This document shows, piece by piece, positions 47,905 through 60,500 of a stretch of 64,000 nucleotides of DNA (the stretch's first letter is position 1; every line of letters starts with the position of its first letter). The translations under genes and the position numbers were made by a program. The stretch is from Chlorops oryzae (lineage: Eukaryota > Arthropoda > Insecta > Diptera > Chloropidae): assembly GCA_020466095.1 (NCBI GenBank), contig CM035806.1, forward strand, positions 31,882,571-31,946,570, given 5' to 3'. The notes beneath the pieces are model-generated. The model was given only the letters and a program-made list of their open reading frames with translations, was not told the origin of the DNA and did not search any database.

Positions 47905-50900
47905 TTAGTAAGCAGCACGGCGCTTGTAGTTACGAATGCTATTCGCCAAACAACAGGCGAAAATAAAGCCAACGAACTGTTCGAAAACGGAAAAATTTTC
48001 ATTATTTAAGCACTGTATATGAATATATGTAGATATGTGTATGAATATTGGTTGCTCACCTCAATGGCGGCGATTACCAGGCCAGCATATTTAATGATAT
48101 CACTGTTCCTGTCCCAATACTCAACGAACGCCCGCTTGCAGCCACGTTTATAGGCCAAGCTGTAGCTGCATTGATTCGGCTCCTTACAACATGACGGAGG
48201 AAGTTGATTTCCATACGGATAGTCAGAGAATGAGTTTTTGCCACAGCATTCCATCTAACGGGAAGGAGTGAAAATTTTTTGTTTTATTAAAAAGTATTAA
48301 AAAAAAACTGCCGAATGGAAACATACACTGAACTGGATAGCGTCCATGTAGTCGGCACGACGTGTACGATTGTTCCAGGCATTCTCCACCACATCGTCCA
48401 TTAACATTAGATATTTCTCCTTTTGTAGCCACATGTAAGCCACCAACGCCAATTGCCCAATCATCAGAACAAACAGCAATATCGAGTACTAAACGAAAAA
48501 ACAACAAAGGGCTTCTGTTATTTATCCTTCCTTCCTTCCTTCCTTCCTCCTTCCACTTACCGTCATCGACATGCAATAGGACTCGCGTATGGCACCACAG
48601 CAACCGAAGAAGGATATTAGCAATATAACACCTCCCAACACAATCATCGTCACGGGTACTTGTTGTGTCTTGATCGCCTCCGAGAAATCATCGACATTGT
48701 GAATATTGCTGAAGAAGTAATGCGCCGAAGACTATCAGCAATATGCCGCAAATCTTGGATAGGATATGGAAAAAATAAATGAAATGGAAAATTTATTCAT
48801 TTTCAATTAATTGCAGTTACATATTCGTTTTAATTTCAAGTAGTTCTCGATTAATTCTTTTTTTTCTCAAACCTAACGGTCGTGCATTGCTTAGTGTAGA
48901 CATAAACCTTAAAGTTAAGTAAGTATTTATATGAAAAAAGTACTAAAAAGCTCAAAGCTTGAAGCACTTTTCCCTTCGAAATGTGACTTCAACTTTTCCT
49001 AAATTTCATACAAAAATAAACTTTTTTTGAAGTGCTACAGCTCGTGAACGGTACCACTAAGAGAGTTTTGTCTGCAAACAAAAAAAAGGTTTCTCCTGAC
49101 TCGTCCTATCGATGGTTTGATTTTTTACAAAAGTTTTCGGGACACCCTGTATGTTAAATTCCCTTATGTAACATATACGACAATGCTCGATTGCAGATAA
49201 GTATGTATAACAGATATGAAAATAATCGATTGCAAGTAAAAGAGGTACGACAATTTTCGATTGAAAGTATAACAGATATGACAATGTTCGATTGCAAATA
49301 TAACAAATATTACAATTATCGATTGAAAATATAACAGATATATTTAACTTTCGTTAGCAAGTACATAACAAATGCGACAATGCTCGATTACAAGCACAAT
49401 AGGTATGAAAATGTTGGTTGCTGTTAATTTTGGAAACAAATTGAGCTGTCACCCATGCATGGAAATGTTGCCAGGCAACTATCGTTTCATTGAATGTTAC
49501 AAATTCTATATTCGTAAATTTTTTATAACAGCAAAAATTGTTGTCAGCAACCTTTTTTCCGTAGTACAAACGCGGACATTGTTGCTTAAGCCCTTTAACT
49601 CATACAAGGGGACATATGTATAATATTTGTCTGCGGATAGGCTTATAACGATTTATAGGAATGTTTTAAATAATAATTGCTATAAATCATTTAAATTATG
49701 TGATGAAAAATTTGTACTTTCTTAAAAAAAAAAAGAGCCAATAATTTTTGACAATATTTACAAGAAAATTCAAATAGCTATTTTGATACCAAGAGACGAC
49801 AATCGATTCGTTTCCACATTTGATAATGAAAAGGAAACTCTGATTTTAATTGGAATTACTGATACTGATAGGTACCGGAAAATTGATAAGATTAGTTTAA
49901 TTGCGTTCAATAATTGGGCCCATTCGGCTTATGGATATAAACAAAGTATACATTTTCAGATAAAACATGATTACGTCCGTGCCCGAGGAAGACCGTGTGG
50001 CGCGCACAAAAAAAAAAACAGACATTCATGGATACCATCAAAGGAGGATCATTGGACAATGGGTCAAACATAAGTGCAGCGTATGCTTCAAACAGAAGAA
50101 AAGAAGAAGTATCAAATCTAACGCCTAAGCGGGAGTATAAGGCGATTGGAGAAGTAGATACTTGCTAACAAGTATGGCAAAAGCAAAAGCGGACATGTAT
50201 CTAATGGCCGGATATTTTTCATGGTGGTTTCTTTGACATCATTCTTGAACTGATCAATTCAGTATACATAAACATATTTATTTTTTTCGTTCATCCGTCC
50301 TCCAACTCTTTCTTCTGCTGCTGCTGCTCCTCCTTCTCCTCACACTCCTCCTTCTCCTTCTCGTCTTCTTCCTCTTCCTCCTAGTACTCTTGCTCCTCGT
50401 ACTCCTTGTACTCCTCGTTCTCCTACTCGCCTTCTTCCTCTTCCTCTTAGTCCTCCTTCTCCTCCCAGTCCACCTTCTCATCTTTCCCCTGTTTGTCATC
50501 ATTTTCCATCTTCTCCTCCTTCGTCTCCTCTTTCTCTCTACCTTCTTCCTCTTCTCTTCCTACCTTCTCTTCTCCTCCTTCTATCTTTCTCTCTTTCTTC
50601 TACTCTCTTCTCCTACTCTTTCTTCTCCTCTTCTCTCTCCTCCTCTTATCTTCTCTCTCTTCTCTATACTCTCTACTCTTCCTCTACTCTGTTCTTCTAC
50701 CCTTCTCCTACTTCCTCTTTCTCCTCCTTCGCCTCTTTTTCCTCCTTTTTCTCCTCACACTTCTTATACATGTTCTCGTTTCGCATAAGGCATGCTCATT
50801 CAAGTGCATGGGCTGATCGGCTTCATGAACTGAACACTCATGTGTTGACGATAATTGAATGCCCAAAATGTTAATTATTTAATTAAAGAGGTTAAGCTAT

Positions 50901-53900
50901 TTATTTGTGTTTTCTGTGTCCGATATTGCAAAACTTTTGACACGCCACGTTATTACCCAGTCAAGCTTACTTCGAAAATCATCATACCCGATTTTCTCTA
51001 CACTACGGAAATGAGTAATTTCGACAATTGTAGGGCTAATTATGGAGAACAGCTCCAAAAGATCGATCTAAACAAAAATCGAGCAAATATTCTCTTAATT
51101 AAAAAAAAAAAAAGAAAATTTTTTTTAAAACAATTTTCGAACGTAAAGAAATCTCCATGTCAAAAGTTTTTACTGTAGTCGAATGTTTTACAATTAAATA
51201 AACGTACATACATACACATGACCTTCGCGTGACTTTTTCTCATTTTCTAACTTGCACTTGAATAAGAATGAAAATGAAAATGCAAATAAATTTCATTTCG
51301 CAACGGCATGGAGAATGCAAAATATTTCGCTTGAATTTCCGATTTTCAATTTTTCATTTTTACGTTCTATTTTTTCTTTACAAAATTTTTCTTCATTTTT
51401 GTTTTTACGCGAATATATTTGTTTTCAACAGATTTTCTTTAAGACACTTCAAAATCGCGAACGAAAAATAATTCCTTCAATTCAACGAATATCGGCGCAT
51501 TTATAGCCACTGTAGCTTCACAAGTAAACACGATTGATCATCATGAAATGGCCCTTCGTACAGGAAGAAAAAAAGGGAAAAAATTTTTGAACAACATCAT
51601 CTTAAAAAATTTGATGGGTTTCGGTCAAGTGTCTTGGCGTTAAATGATTACCTATACGAAAAATGCTCCCTGCCATGCTCTGATTCATTCCCACATACTC
51701 GTAATGATTAGTTAATTAGCCTCTGCACATCCGGGCATTATCACACACACACACACACACACATACACAAATATATTAACTTTTTCATTGCACATACATA
51801 CATACCATTCGGGTATATACTTAGCATAAGCAAAGCCCAGCTGCCAATATGCTCTTTACATAATTCGCTCGAGCACTTTACGAGCATTTATGGACAATGC
51901 GATTTATGTGCACATCATGTCGGGTCCACAATGATAGTCGCTTCTTGCTCTACGATCTTGTGCAACCTTCACCTACATTTCAGAGAGTTATTGTTCCATT
52001 GCACATCATGGTTGTTGCACCCAAACAATAAGCTTTAAATGCATTCTTCTCTTAATATTCGTGTGGGTTAGGCGAACAAATTTCGATTCTTATCATCTTA
52101 TAAGCTCCATGAAAAATATTTTTTTTTATATGTGCATATGTGCATATTCTCACGCAAGGGTCCACAAAGCTCCGATTGAGTGAAAGACCTGAATTCCCTT
52201 CATAGCCGTCTCTGGGTTTCCATGGACAAACCACGTTCAAACTCATGTTCTTTTCAAACGATCAAATCCAACGCGAGACCAACTCAAGTTAGATAAATAT
52301 ATGTATTTTAAGCCACATGATGTAAAAATCTAATAAAAGTCATTAATAAATTTTAATGAGAATAAGATTTCCCCTTCTCCCCTTTAAATATACTCGTACC
52401 TTTATACTGCTATGTATGTATATGAATAGGACCCGATTAGTAAAAAAACAAAAACCTGTCTTTCGTCCAGTGTTGGCAATTAACCATTGGATAGTCAGAC
52501 GGACAAACCCAACAAAAACAGCAACAAACTGAAAACCGAAACGTAAACAGAGACACGAAACTTATACATAAGATCTTAAGTATGTACATAAGGAATTTTG
52601 GGTCGAGTTGTACAAAAACCTGAATTGAGCGTAACAAGAAAACAGAATGAATTCTTCGTCATACCTGATTGAACTCACGTTGCAAGTTACGAGACCCCGC
52701 AAAATGCAAAGCAAGCTGCGTCAATATTCTTAATTGCAACGAATCATTTTTATAATCAACAAAATAAGTATGAATACCTACAAAAAACCAAGTCTAAATA
52801 CATAATTCCCTTTCTAATTCACCTTCAGCTGAGATCAACGGAGAAAATTCAAAAAAAAAAAAAATAGTTTGTAATAATAATAACAATAATACAGGGTGTC
52901 CACGGAATTTTCTGCATTATTTTAATACGCGATAGCTTATCTCATAAGCTGTATACCTATGTTGAAAATTTCAAGCGACCCTGTTGGAATTTTCTACGAG
53001 TTTTCACGGTTAAAAATACATGTTAAAACAAGCGAGGGTGTTATAGCCCGACCATACACTGTCCGACCGATAAACTATTACAGCTAAACATATATATTTG
53101 GTTATTTATTAAAACCGTCCTCAAGATATTTTCATAATCGTAAAGGTTCCTCGTATAGGTACCGAGTTCTGTTCAATAACTCTATGAAGACTGTCCAATT
53201 GCCACGCGCACTTTTCCAGTTTTCAGATATTACATTTAGGGCCTTAAAATATCAAGCAACGTCGAAACGCTCTATAACGAATTTCAAGGGAACGAAAAAG
53301 AAAGTCGTTATAGAGAGAAATTTTTTATAGAGAGTTTCGCATTTTATCCAAATACAGTGTACTCTCTCTTAAGCGGACACCTACGGGACCGAAAAGTATG
53401 TCGGCTTAAGAGGAAAAATTTTGAGAAGCAGGAACACAAGAGCATTGCCAAAAAGCGTCCGCTTAAGAGAAGTGTCCACAAGGAGAGAGTACACTGTACA
53501 ACATCCCAGCCGGGCCTTGTAGTTACTAGGCACTCAGTGTACAGATAAGTTAATAGGCAAAAATGAAATAATTGACTGCCTACTACACGATACACTTGGT
53601 GCATAGCAAGTATGCAGAACCGAAGAAAGCAACCGAAGCCGAACGGTACGAAGTACACGTTGTATACAGCAATGTGCTTTAGCAACGAAAACACACGAAG
53701 TATGCCCATATACAGCCGCTATCCACTTCGAACCCAGTTATCACACCACCGTACCAGCCTAGGACAGTTTTTAACAAAAGTGCATAGGTTTTGTATATCA
53801 GCATAGTGTTGTGCACATCATACTTGGTGCTATGGTAGTGATCGGGCACTTCCTGTACACAGTTCCGGCTGGGATATTACAAAATATGCAGGCTTTAGAG

Positions 53901-54768
53901 CAATTTTTTTTGACCCTATTACTGAAGGCGCGCCTAGAAAGGATCCAATACAGTTCAAATCCGCATACCGAATTTCAACAATATAGCCCAATCGCTTCGA
54001 TAAGAAAACTGTATACCGACAGAGGGATAAACAGGCAGGCAGTAAGACAGACGGACGGGCATTGTAGGTCCAATTCGAGTGGGTCTGGGTGTTACACCCA
54101 ACCGCACAATCGCAATATATCCTCGGCACAGGGTGTATACAATATAGCGCTATATGTACACAAATACAAGCAAGGTGGCACGCAGGTATGTATGTACATT
54201 GTACATATGTATGTTTGTTTGTAAGTGCAAAGCAACATTTTTGAGTGCTTCGATTACAAAAGTTCACATCGAATTCGTTTTGTAAAATATGGAAATTTTG
54301 TGCTAGAATGAAAAACTTGTTTTATTAAGCGCGTTGTTGCCACAAGTACCTACACAAGTATATAAGGCCGCCGATGACGTATTGTTTTGAAATCTTAAAA
54401 CCGGAACGGGCGTATTGTATCCGAAAGAGCTTTGGCAGCTTTGACGTAAGCTCGGGTACAGTACAGTTTTCAAGAGCTGAACTTTTCACACAATTTCACT
54501 TTTTCGAAGAGAATTCAGGAAGGCAACATTTTCGAATGATCTACGCATTTGGATATTTTCCTTATATAAATTTATATGAATATGTGTAGGTATAAGTATA
54601 GTGAGTAAATATTGTTATTTTTAGTTTTGTTATTTTATAAACAAATGATTTAATGTTATCATCATAGGTTTTTGTTTTGTTGTTTTGTTGTTTTGTTTTT
54701 GAACTCACCGAACATAGTAAATTGAAGAGAAACAGTATGTATTTAACCATTGAGATTCCGCAACTCAT
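47905..54768 (-). CDS. Tetraspanin D (Tsp42E-type), five coding exons, frameshift in exon 2
   Basis: Exons: 54709-54768 (60 bp), 48561-48753 (193), 48327-48488 (162), 48060-48254 (195), 47905-47976 (72). Exon 1 is MSCGISMVKYILFLFNLLCS, 6 kb upstream, donor GTGAGT. Exon 2 should be 192 bp as in the other three genes but has one extra base near 48721-48728. It starts ICGILLIVFG in one frame and continues NIHNVDDFSEAI onward to [15 protein letters not shown] in another, so the literal translation stops at 48688. Everything else is intact: TM3, MECCGKNSF, PSCC, a QC cysteine, RGC, and TM4 ending ANSIRNYKRRAAY. With the frame as in its paralogues it would be 226 residues. An additional intron splits TM4 (donor GTGAGC, acceptor AACAG). 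Probably functional with a sequence error, but a true lesion is possible. Confidence 0.85.
50290..50760. repeat. CTT/CTC-rich pyrimidine tract
   Basis: Nearly pure pyrimidine sequence made of CTCCTTCTC-type units, with occasional TACTC. Long Leu/Ser and Arg/Lys frames here are low-complexity artefacts. Confidence 0.85.
53258..53336. mobile_element. Short imperfect inverted repeat, CTCTATAACGA type
   Basis: CGAAACGCTCTATAACGAA at the left and TTATAGAGAGTTTCGC inverted at the right, with a second TCGTTATAGAGAG inside. Resembles degenerate pogo-type MITE ends and sits directly beside the intact element at 53355. Confidence 0.45.
53355..53496. mobile_element. Pogo/Tigger-like MITE, complete copy (TA target)
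   Basis: CAGTGTACTCTCTCTTAAGC at the left, CTCTCC/GGAGAGAGTACACTG at the right, TA on both sides (53353-53354, 53497-53498). 142 bp. The CAGTGTACTC ends and TA target are typical of pogo/Tigger-type elements; the assignment rests on the ends only. Confidence 0.75.
53499..54708. other. Tetraspanin D intron 1, right part
   Basis: ATCCCAGCCGG at 53503 recurs inverted at about 53864, suggesting a degenerate 370-bp element. 53935-54060 (AATTTCAACAATATAGCCC, ACCGACAGAGGGATAAAC, CAGACGGACGG) is wording common in dispersed dipteran repeats. Short frames here are not supported as genes. Confidence 0.35.
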
Positions 54769-55476
54769 TTTGATGCGATTTTATTTGAAATTCCTTTGGT
54801 GATGATGAGTTTTTGTGCTGTTGGGAGAATAATAAGTAATTCATTTTGAATTTAGACTGTGAGAATAGATTTTTCCAGGTTTTTTTTTTTTTTTTTTTAA
54901 TTAGGTTCAAATAAAAACGGGTAATGAGGCCTTAAAACAAGTTTAAAAGCTTTCGAACGATGAAAAATTCATTGCACTTTGAAGGGTTACAATAATAAAT
55001 TTTTTTATTTTATTTGATTTTTATTACTTTTTTCAGTTGATTTTCTTCTAAATCAAAAATCGTTCGTCATCAGCGCGCAATAAATTGGCTTGACTTTGAA
55101 GCTAATTGGATTAAGTTTTTTGTTTTGAAAAATGCGATGAAATGCAATTTATTTATTGATTGAAGTAGTTTTCACAATTTAAAAAAATTATTCCCCCCCT
55201 ATTTGAGAAGAATTTTTTTTATCATATTTTAAATTGTTAAATAGAAAATTGATTTAGATACCCAACCGCTGTTGCCAGCATAGGATAATATCCCCTAAAT
55301 GAAGGGAAATTTGTTTGGCTTTACCGGAGACATAGGCGAGAAAATTTTCAGTTTTTAATTTTAGAAGATTTCAAAATCGAATTTAAAATAATTTTGACGT
55401 TACTTTGAATCATGGAAAAAACTAGCAACTGTGAACCTAACTTAAAAAATATAACATCTTGACGTAAGCTTATCAT

Positions 55477-55719
55477 CAGGGCTCGGATTTCGGTGACTTT
55501 TATAAATTTAAAGCATACTTTATGGGGTAGAAATTTTTTTTAACTCGCATAAAGTTAAGCTTCAAATGAATTTTTTACTTTAATATGAATTGTTTTGAAG
55601 TTAGGAAAGCCGTTTGAAGTTCAACTTCGCTAAATTTATTCGCAAAATGTTGATAAGAAAAATTTTAGCCCCATAAAGTATGCTTTAAATTTATATAAGT
55701 CAACAAAATCCGAGCCCTG
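55477..55719. mobile_element. hAT-type MITE with perfect 8-bp target duplication
   Basis: CAGGGCTCGGATTT at the left and AAATCCGAGCCCTG at the right. The TIR continues inward (AATTTAAAGCATACTTTATG, inverted at the right). Flanked exactly by CTTATCAT at 55469-55476 and 55720-55727. 243 bp, non-coding. The CAGGG end and 8-bp duplication are diagnostic of hAT transposition. Confidence 0.9.
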
Positions 55720-55746
55720 CTTATCATCTTTGAAATACATATAAAT

Positions 55747-56013
55747 AGGGCAACAGAAAATATATAGATTGCGAGCCTAAGAGTATGCTTATAAATACTA
55801 AGAATAAGAGAATAATTCCAATAGTCAGAAATCTGTTCATTCTTCTAACTTTGACTATTGAAGAACATCCTGAGCAACGATTTTATAAGTTATGTGGATC
55901 TTCTAAGAGCCTCAATCGGTATCATCGGTAAAGGCCTAAAATTATATGAAGTGGATTTGAAACATTCAAAAGCATACATTTAGGTGTTGAATTTAAATAT
56001 TTTCTGTTGTCCA
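55747..56013. mobile_element. MITE, GGGCAACAGAAAATA family, copy 2 with 10-bp target duplication
   Basis: Left AGGGCAACAGAAAATATATA, right (inverted) ATATTTTCTGTTGTCCA. Flanked by ACATATAAAT at 55737-55746 and 56014-56023. The long target duplication would suit a Mutator-like (9-10 bp) mover. Copy 1 at 25537-25793. Confidence 0.75.
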
Positions 56014-56486
56014 ACATATAAATGTTGGGCCTCAGATATTTTTGAACTACTATTTTATTTCAGGGGTTTTCCCTTAAACGTGTATGTATTTGCCTCGAAA
56101 AACTCGCAGATCAAGAAGGCTAAAAAATGAAAGAATGAAATTTAGTATGAAAAACTTTACACTTTTCCGCTATTTCCATCTTTACATTTTTAAGGGAATA
56201 CCCTATTTGTATCTTTAATAAGAATTCCTATGAATTTTAAATTTTTCAAAAATTCATTTTGATTTTTCTTCAACAACTTTTCAATTCTCTAATTTCTAGG
56301 ACTAGGCTAATATCACAAGAGGTCTTTGAAATGTTTAAAGAATTTTATTTTTTCACTTTAAAAATCTACCCAAGCTTTTATTTCTCATCCGTCAAATGCA
56401 ACACTGTTATTCCATTAGCTTTTTGTTATCGATCACTTTAAGAGAGCAGTTTCCGACGTTTAAGAGAGAAAAAAAGAGAGCGTACG

Positions 56487-56520
56487 ATCAATCGATCGAT
56501 CGATCGATCGATCTATCGAT
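56487..56520. repeat. (ATCG)n microsatellite
   Basis: Eight tandem ATCG units, with ATCTATCGATG at the end, inside a GAGAGA-rich stretch (56452-56540). ATCGAT/TATCGAT wording overlaps that of DREF- and BEAF-type sites, but the regular repeat is enough to explain it. Confidence 0.7.
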
Positions 56521-56824
56521 GAGAGAGACGGAAAGAGAGCGATCGTTATTGCGAATTAAATAGAATTTTATTCGTAATATTGGGCGGAAGTTCTTATACA
56601 TCTCGAACTTAAAAGAAACAAAAAATTTGTTTTTCATTAAATTTTATAGATCAACCATCCCGAAAATGAGTTCAAATAATTCAAATGAGCACATAAAATA
56701 ATTTATGTATTTCTCTTAAAATTTTCTTTAAATTGGTTTCCCGAAACAAAATTAAAAAAAAAAAAAATAATCACTTATATGACTTATACTTATAGTTGTC
56801 TTGATCGAGGGTCTTGAGATTGCT

Positions 56825-57544
56825 TCAGCGCACCAATTCCGGCAATAGCTTTTGTTTTGGTAATATTGAAGCCTTCGCATCGTTTAACGCTTTCCATAGC
56901 CACGGATGACGTGCAAACCAATTCAACCAGGACTCGATGAATATCGTATTCGCTTCGACTTTTTGCAAATGTTTATAATATTTCGCGTTACGTTTCAAAG
57001 TCGCTGCGGTGTCCTGAACAAATTTGGCAAAACGTAGCTTTAAAAGTGTCTCGGACACATCCAATAAACGATTACCCTTGGGCGGGTGCACCAAGCATAG
57101 CTGGCATACAACAAAGTCCTTTGATTTTTCTTTTGTCAACGGCAAGAACGTGGCATTCCGACCGACCAAACAGCTCTGCAGCCATGAGAAACCATTCGAA
57201 TTGACACGTACGCCCGGCAATTTAACGGGCAATACACGATTGCTGCTCATGAATAATGGAATCAATGGCCGATGATTGATTAACAATAGCGTATCGGCGC
57301 CACGCTGTTGTATATCCTTTATCAGGCCCGTATGCATAATACGTTCGTTGATGATCTTCTCCGGTATGTGTTCGGGCTTTTTGAATTGTCGCACCAAATA
57401 GGCTGGCCGGCGTTTCGCATAGGCGACAAGTAACATCACTCCCGCTGTACTGTAGATGGCCACTTCGGTGCCCAGTGTCTCCTTTTCCAAATAATTACAT
57501 AATCTCTCATATTTCTCCGTGAGGTAATTCTTTGTTCCCTCCAT
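56825..57544 (-). CDS. C3orf33-like protein (SNase-like fold, membrane-anchored)
   Basis: Single exon, 239 residues, ATG at 57544. A hydrophobic segment at about residues 29-41 (IYSTAGVMLLVAYA), followed by basic residues, looks like a membrane anchor. The rest reads as a small beta-rich domain with RGADTLLLINHRPLIPLF, LPVKLPGVRVN and LPLTKEKSKDFVVCQLCLV, then a helical tail (KYYKHLQKVEANTIFIESWL) with Trp-rich NWFARHPWLWKAL. The order fits the C3orf33 family (one TM helix plus a staphylococcal-nuclease-like domain). From recollection, the family includes proteins organising mitochondrial inner-membrane subdomains; I give that as likely, not shown here. Upstream, a minus-strand TCAGTCGGTGT at 58059-58069 could be the initiator. 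Confidence 0.7.
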   Translation of the reverse strand: MEGTKNYLTEKYERLCNYLEKETLGTEVAIYSTAGVMLLVAYAKRRPAYLVRQFKKPEHIPEKIINERIMHTGLIKDIQQRGADTLLLINHRPLIPLFMSSNRVLPVKLPGVRVNSNGFSWLQSCLVGRNATFLPLTKEKSKDFVVCQLCLVHPPKGNRLLDVSETLLKLRFAKFVQDTAATLKRNAKYYKHLQKVEANTIFIESWLNWFARHPWLWKALNDAKASILPKQKLLPELVR

Positions 57545-60500
57545 CGCTGTTGTTTCTATTGAATGTTGAATTATCGACGATAATTCTCGTTGCTTGTTCG
57601 TTTATTCGTCTATGGCTATATGCTTTTTTTTCTGATTTCTTTTTTCTTATTTTTGTTGGTGTTTGTGTGTGTGTGTGTGTGTATGTTTCGCCGTGCGTGC
57701 GTTCTACAAAAATCGAAATGTTTGCATTACTACTGCGCTTAACCACAAAACAACACAACAAAAAGGGGAAATTTTCAAAACGAAAAACATATTTATTTAT
57801 ACTACATATTTACGCGTTAATATCGTTTACTTGTTTTATTACTTGATTTCTATTTTCCGCTTGTATTTTTATAATTTCTTCTTTACTTCGCGTCAGAGTT
57901 TCTTTGCTTATTCTCACACACAAATCGCTGCTGTCGTCGGAATGAATTCAAAAACTTTGTCGCAGTTGTCAAAACAACTTTCGCTGTCACAAGAAAAAGA
58001 TCGCTCTTTCATTATATTTATGTTTGCTCTTCCGTTACCATACGTTCGCTCTCTTAAAACACCGACTGACCGAGCGAGCGACCGACCGTTTTTTATTTAC
58101 GCTTTTGAATTTCGAAGGCCGCCAACTGAGTACGATGGAAAGGGGGCCGAAAATAATGCTGAATGAATACATATTTTGGATTGTTTCTAATAAAAAACAA
58201 GCACCCAAACATATATGTATATGTACATAGGTATATGTATACATGTGCGCGCCAGAATTCCTCTCGCATGGCAGGAAAAAAGGAATCGCACTATTTTCAA
58301 CTTTTACAATTATTTATTTTAAGCTCTAACCTCAATAATTCTTTCTCAAGATTTTTGTTCCTGGTTTCCAATAACGCAAGGAGTCCGCAAGAACAAAAAC
58401 AAAAAATTTGCAGCAAAGGCAAACGTATGCAACAAATTACAATCGAAAGCGCAGTTGATTGAAATTACTTGCATATGTTTGGATGTGTTGAATATTTCCT
58501 GCGCGCTATTGGAAACCATTGTCATTGCATTTTATTTGTCTTTTAAAGGAAAAAGCTTATTTTTTATTATTTTATGTTTTTTAATTATTTTTTTTTTTAT
58601 CAATTATTTTTCATGTAAGTATGTACTTATTTTCTGGACAGAAAAAAAATTTTTTTTTTGCATAAATTTACTTCTGTCTTTAAAAACTGAACCAAAATTT
58701 GTACAGCAAATTATTCTGTTGAGCTTTACTGTGAGAAAATCTAATAAAAATATTTTTTTTTTATATAAAAAAATAAAAAATCGAAGGTTCGATTTCACCA
58801 AGCTATTTAAATAACCCTTAAATGAAAGTTTACTTTTTTTTATACTTATATGAAATTTGACAGTTCTTTTCATTTAGGTTTCATTTAAATAGCTTGGTGA
58901 AATCGGGCTTAAGTCCTTTTCCTTAATTGAAAAATAAAATTAAAATCGAAAAAATCATTGAGAGACGATTTTGAAATTTGAAAACTTTGAATCCTTTTAA
59001 TCCGTGATATTAACTTTATTTTTGCGTGTTCACTTATTTGCTGTTCCCGCGCGATCGCCCCATAGTTCACGCTCTTTTTCCTCTCTCTCTCTCTCTCTCT
59101 CTGTTAAAACACCAGTTGTTCTATTGGATTTACCTTTGAAAGTTGTTTGATTTAAATGTATATACTTATATATATGAACATATATATGCATATATATGTA
59201 AATGTTTTTTAATTGCTATCCGTTTTGTGTTTTTGACGCGTATTTTTTACTACCGCGCTTCGTTGTTAACTGGTCTCGTTGCTTCTCTGGACTGATTTGG
59301 CTTGAGCGTGTCACAATTCTGTGGCGACCCGACCGACGCCTGCTGCTTGCGTCTGACTGAGATACTGGTTTTTTTTTTTTTTTTTTTTGTTATGTTTTGT
59401 TTTTCAGATTGATCGTGGTGGTTGTTGTTGTTGTTTTTGATGACATCGAAATTTTCTATTACTTCATTCATTCATTTAATTGCATTATTTACTATTTATT
59501 AAATTATAAAAGCTTGTAACAAGCGCACTTACACATACAAACATATAATCTATATAAGCTTTTGGAGAACTTTTTCGGTTTTTCATTTAAATTTTTTGTT
59601 TTTTGTCTTGTGGCGGCACGTAATTGAAAATTTTTCAGAACACTTGGAGGTTGCTTTTAATAAAAAAAAAACAAAAAAAGTTCCGTTTTTTTTTTGTTTT
59701 TTGTTTTTTGAAAATTCTGTTTTATGTAGCCTACAAAGCGGCTTAAAACACGTTGGATGACTAATAATTCGGAATGTACATAAAATACATGGTGACGAAT
59801 AATTTTTTCTCTTTTTTGTATGTTACCTATAATATAATATAGTGTAATACATACCTATGTAATCAGATATGGGTACAATAAACGCTGTACAATATTATAT
59901 ACTATTCTACAAAGATCTAAATATCTACATTATTCAGCGGTGTCATGGACATCGATATTGAAAACTTCTTTCAAAGTGTCGTGGAAATGGTCTGTCGATT
60001 TTAGTCACCGGTTTCATTTTCGAAAATGATTTATCTCTGCCGAAGTCATCCCCTTAGTTTTTCAACTTAAACACAATTGATGTTGAACAGAACTCAATAA
60101 TATGCATAAGCATGTTAAAATTTTCTCAAATATCGATTTTATCTCATCCGAAAATACAGTCATTGAATGGCTTTAAGAACAAAAAAAAAAAAAAAAAGGG
60201 TTTCTAAATTAACCAAATTCATTTTCTTATAAGACCGCAGTAATTTTTCTTTGTCCTCAGCGAAATTTAACTTCCTTGTCGATTTCATGAGACCACTTGA
60301 AATCAATATCGATTTTCAATATCCACGATTTTTTCAAAATCGAATCAATTGAAATGACACCCCGATTGACACAGTACTTGAAATTCTATAATTGCAAAAA
60401 CAAATATCCTTGTACATTATTAGAACGATCTCGATTATAGTTCCCTCACTTCAATATATGCAAATATATCAAATAAAAACTTAGTTTTTGAGTATCTTAA

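Larger units (their letters stand above)
48754..53354. other. Tetraspanin D intron 1, left part
   Basis: Contains repeated CAATG(C/T)TCGATTGCA-type units at about 49185-49410, a frame at 49783-50073 ending with transposon-like HSWIPSKEDHW (unassigned), a 480-bp CTCCTT pyrimidine tract (50290-50760), and an isolated ACAGGGTGTCC end at about 52893. No gene is supported. Confidence 0.4.
54769..56824. other. Spacer between tetraspanin D and the C3orf33-like gene
   Basis: Holds two well-defined MITEs (55477-55719, 55747-56013) and an ATCG microsatellite (56487-56520). The tetraspanin D promoter should lie in the first part; no clear TATA or initiator was identified. Confidence 0.4.

Noticed and set aside
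50278..50816. Arg/Lys-rich and Leu-rich frames
   Set aside because: Low-complexity pyrimidine tract without protein-like composition.
56487..56520. DREF/BEAF insulator cluster
   Set aside because: The ATCGAT words are forced by the ATCG microsatellite; no independent sites around it.
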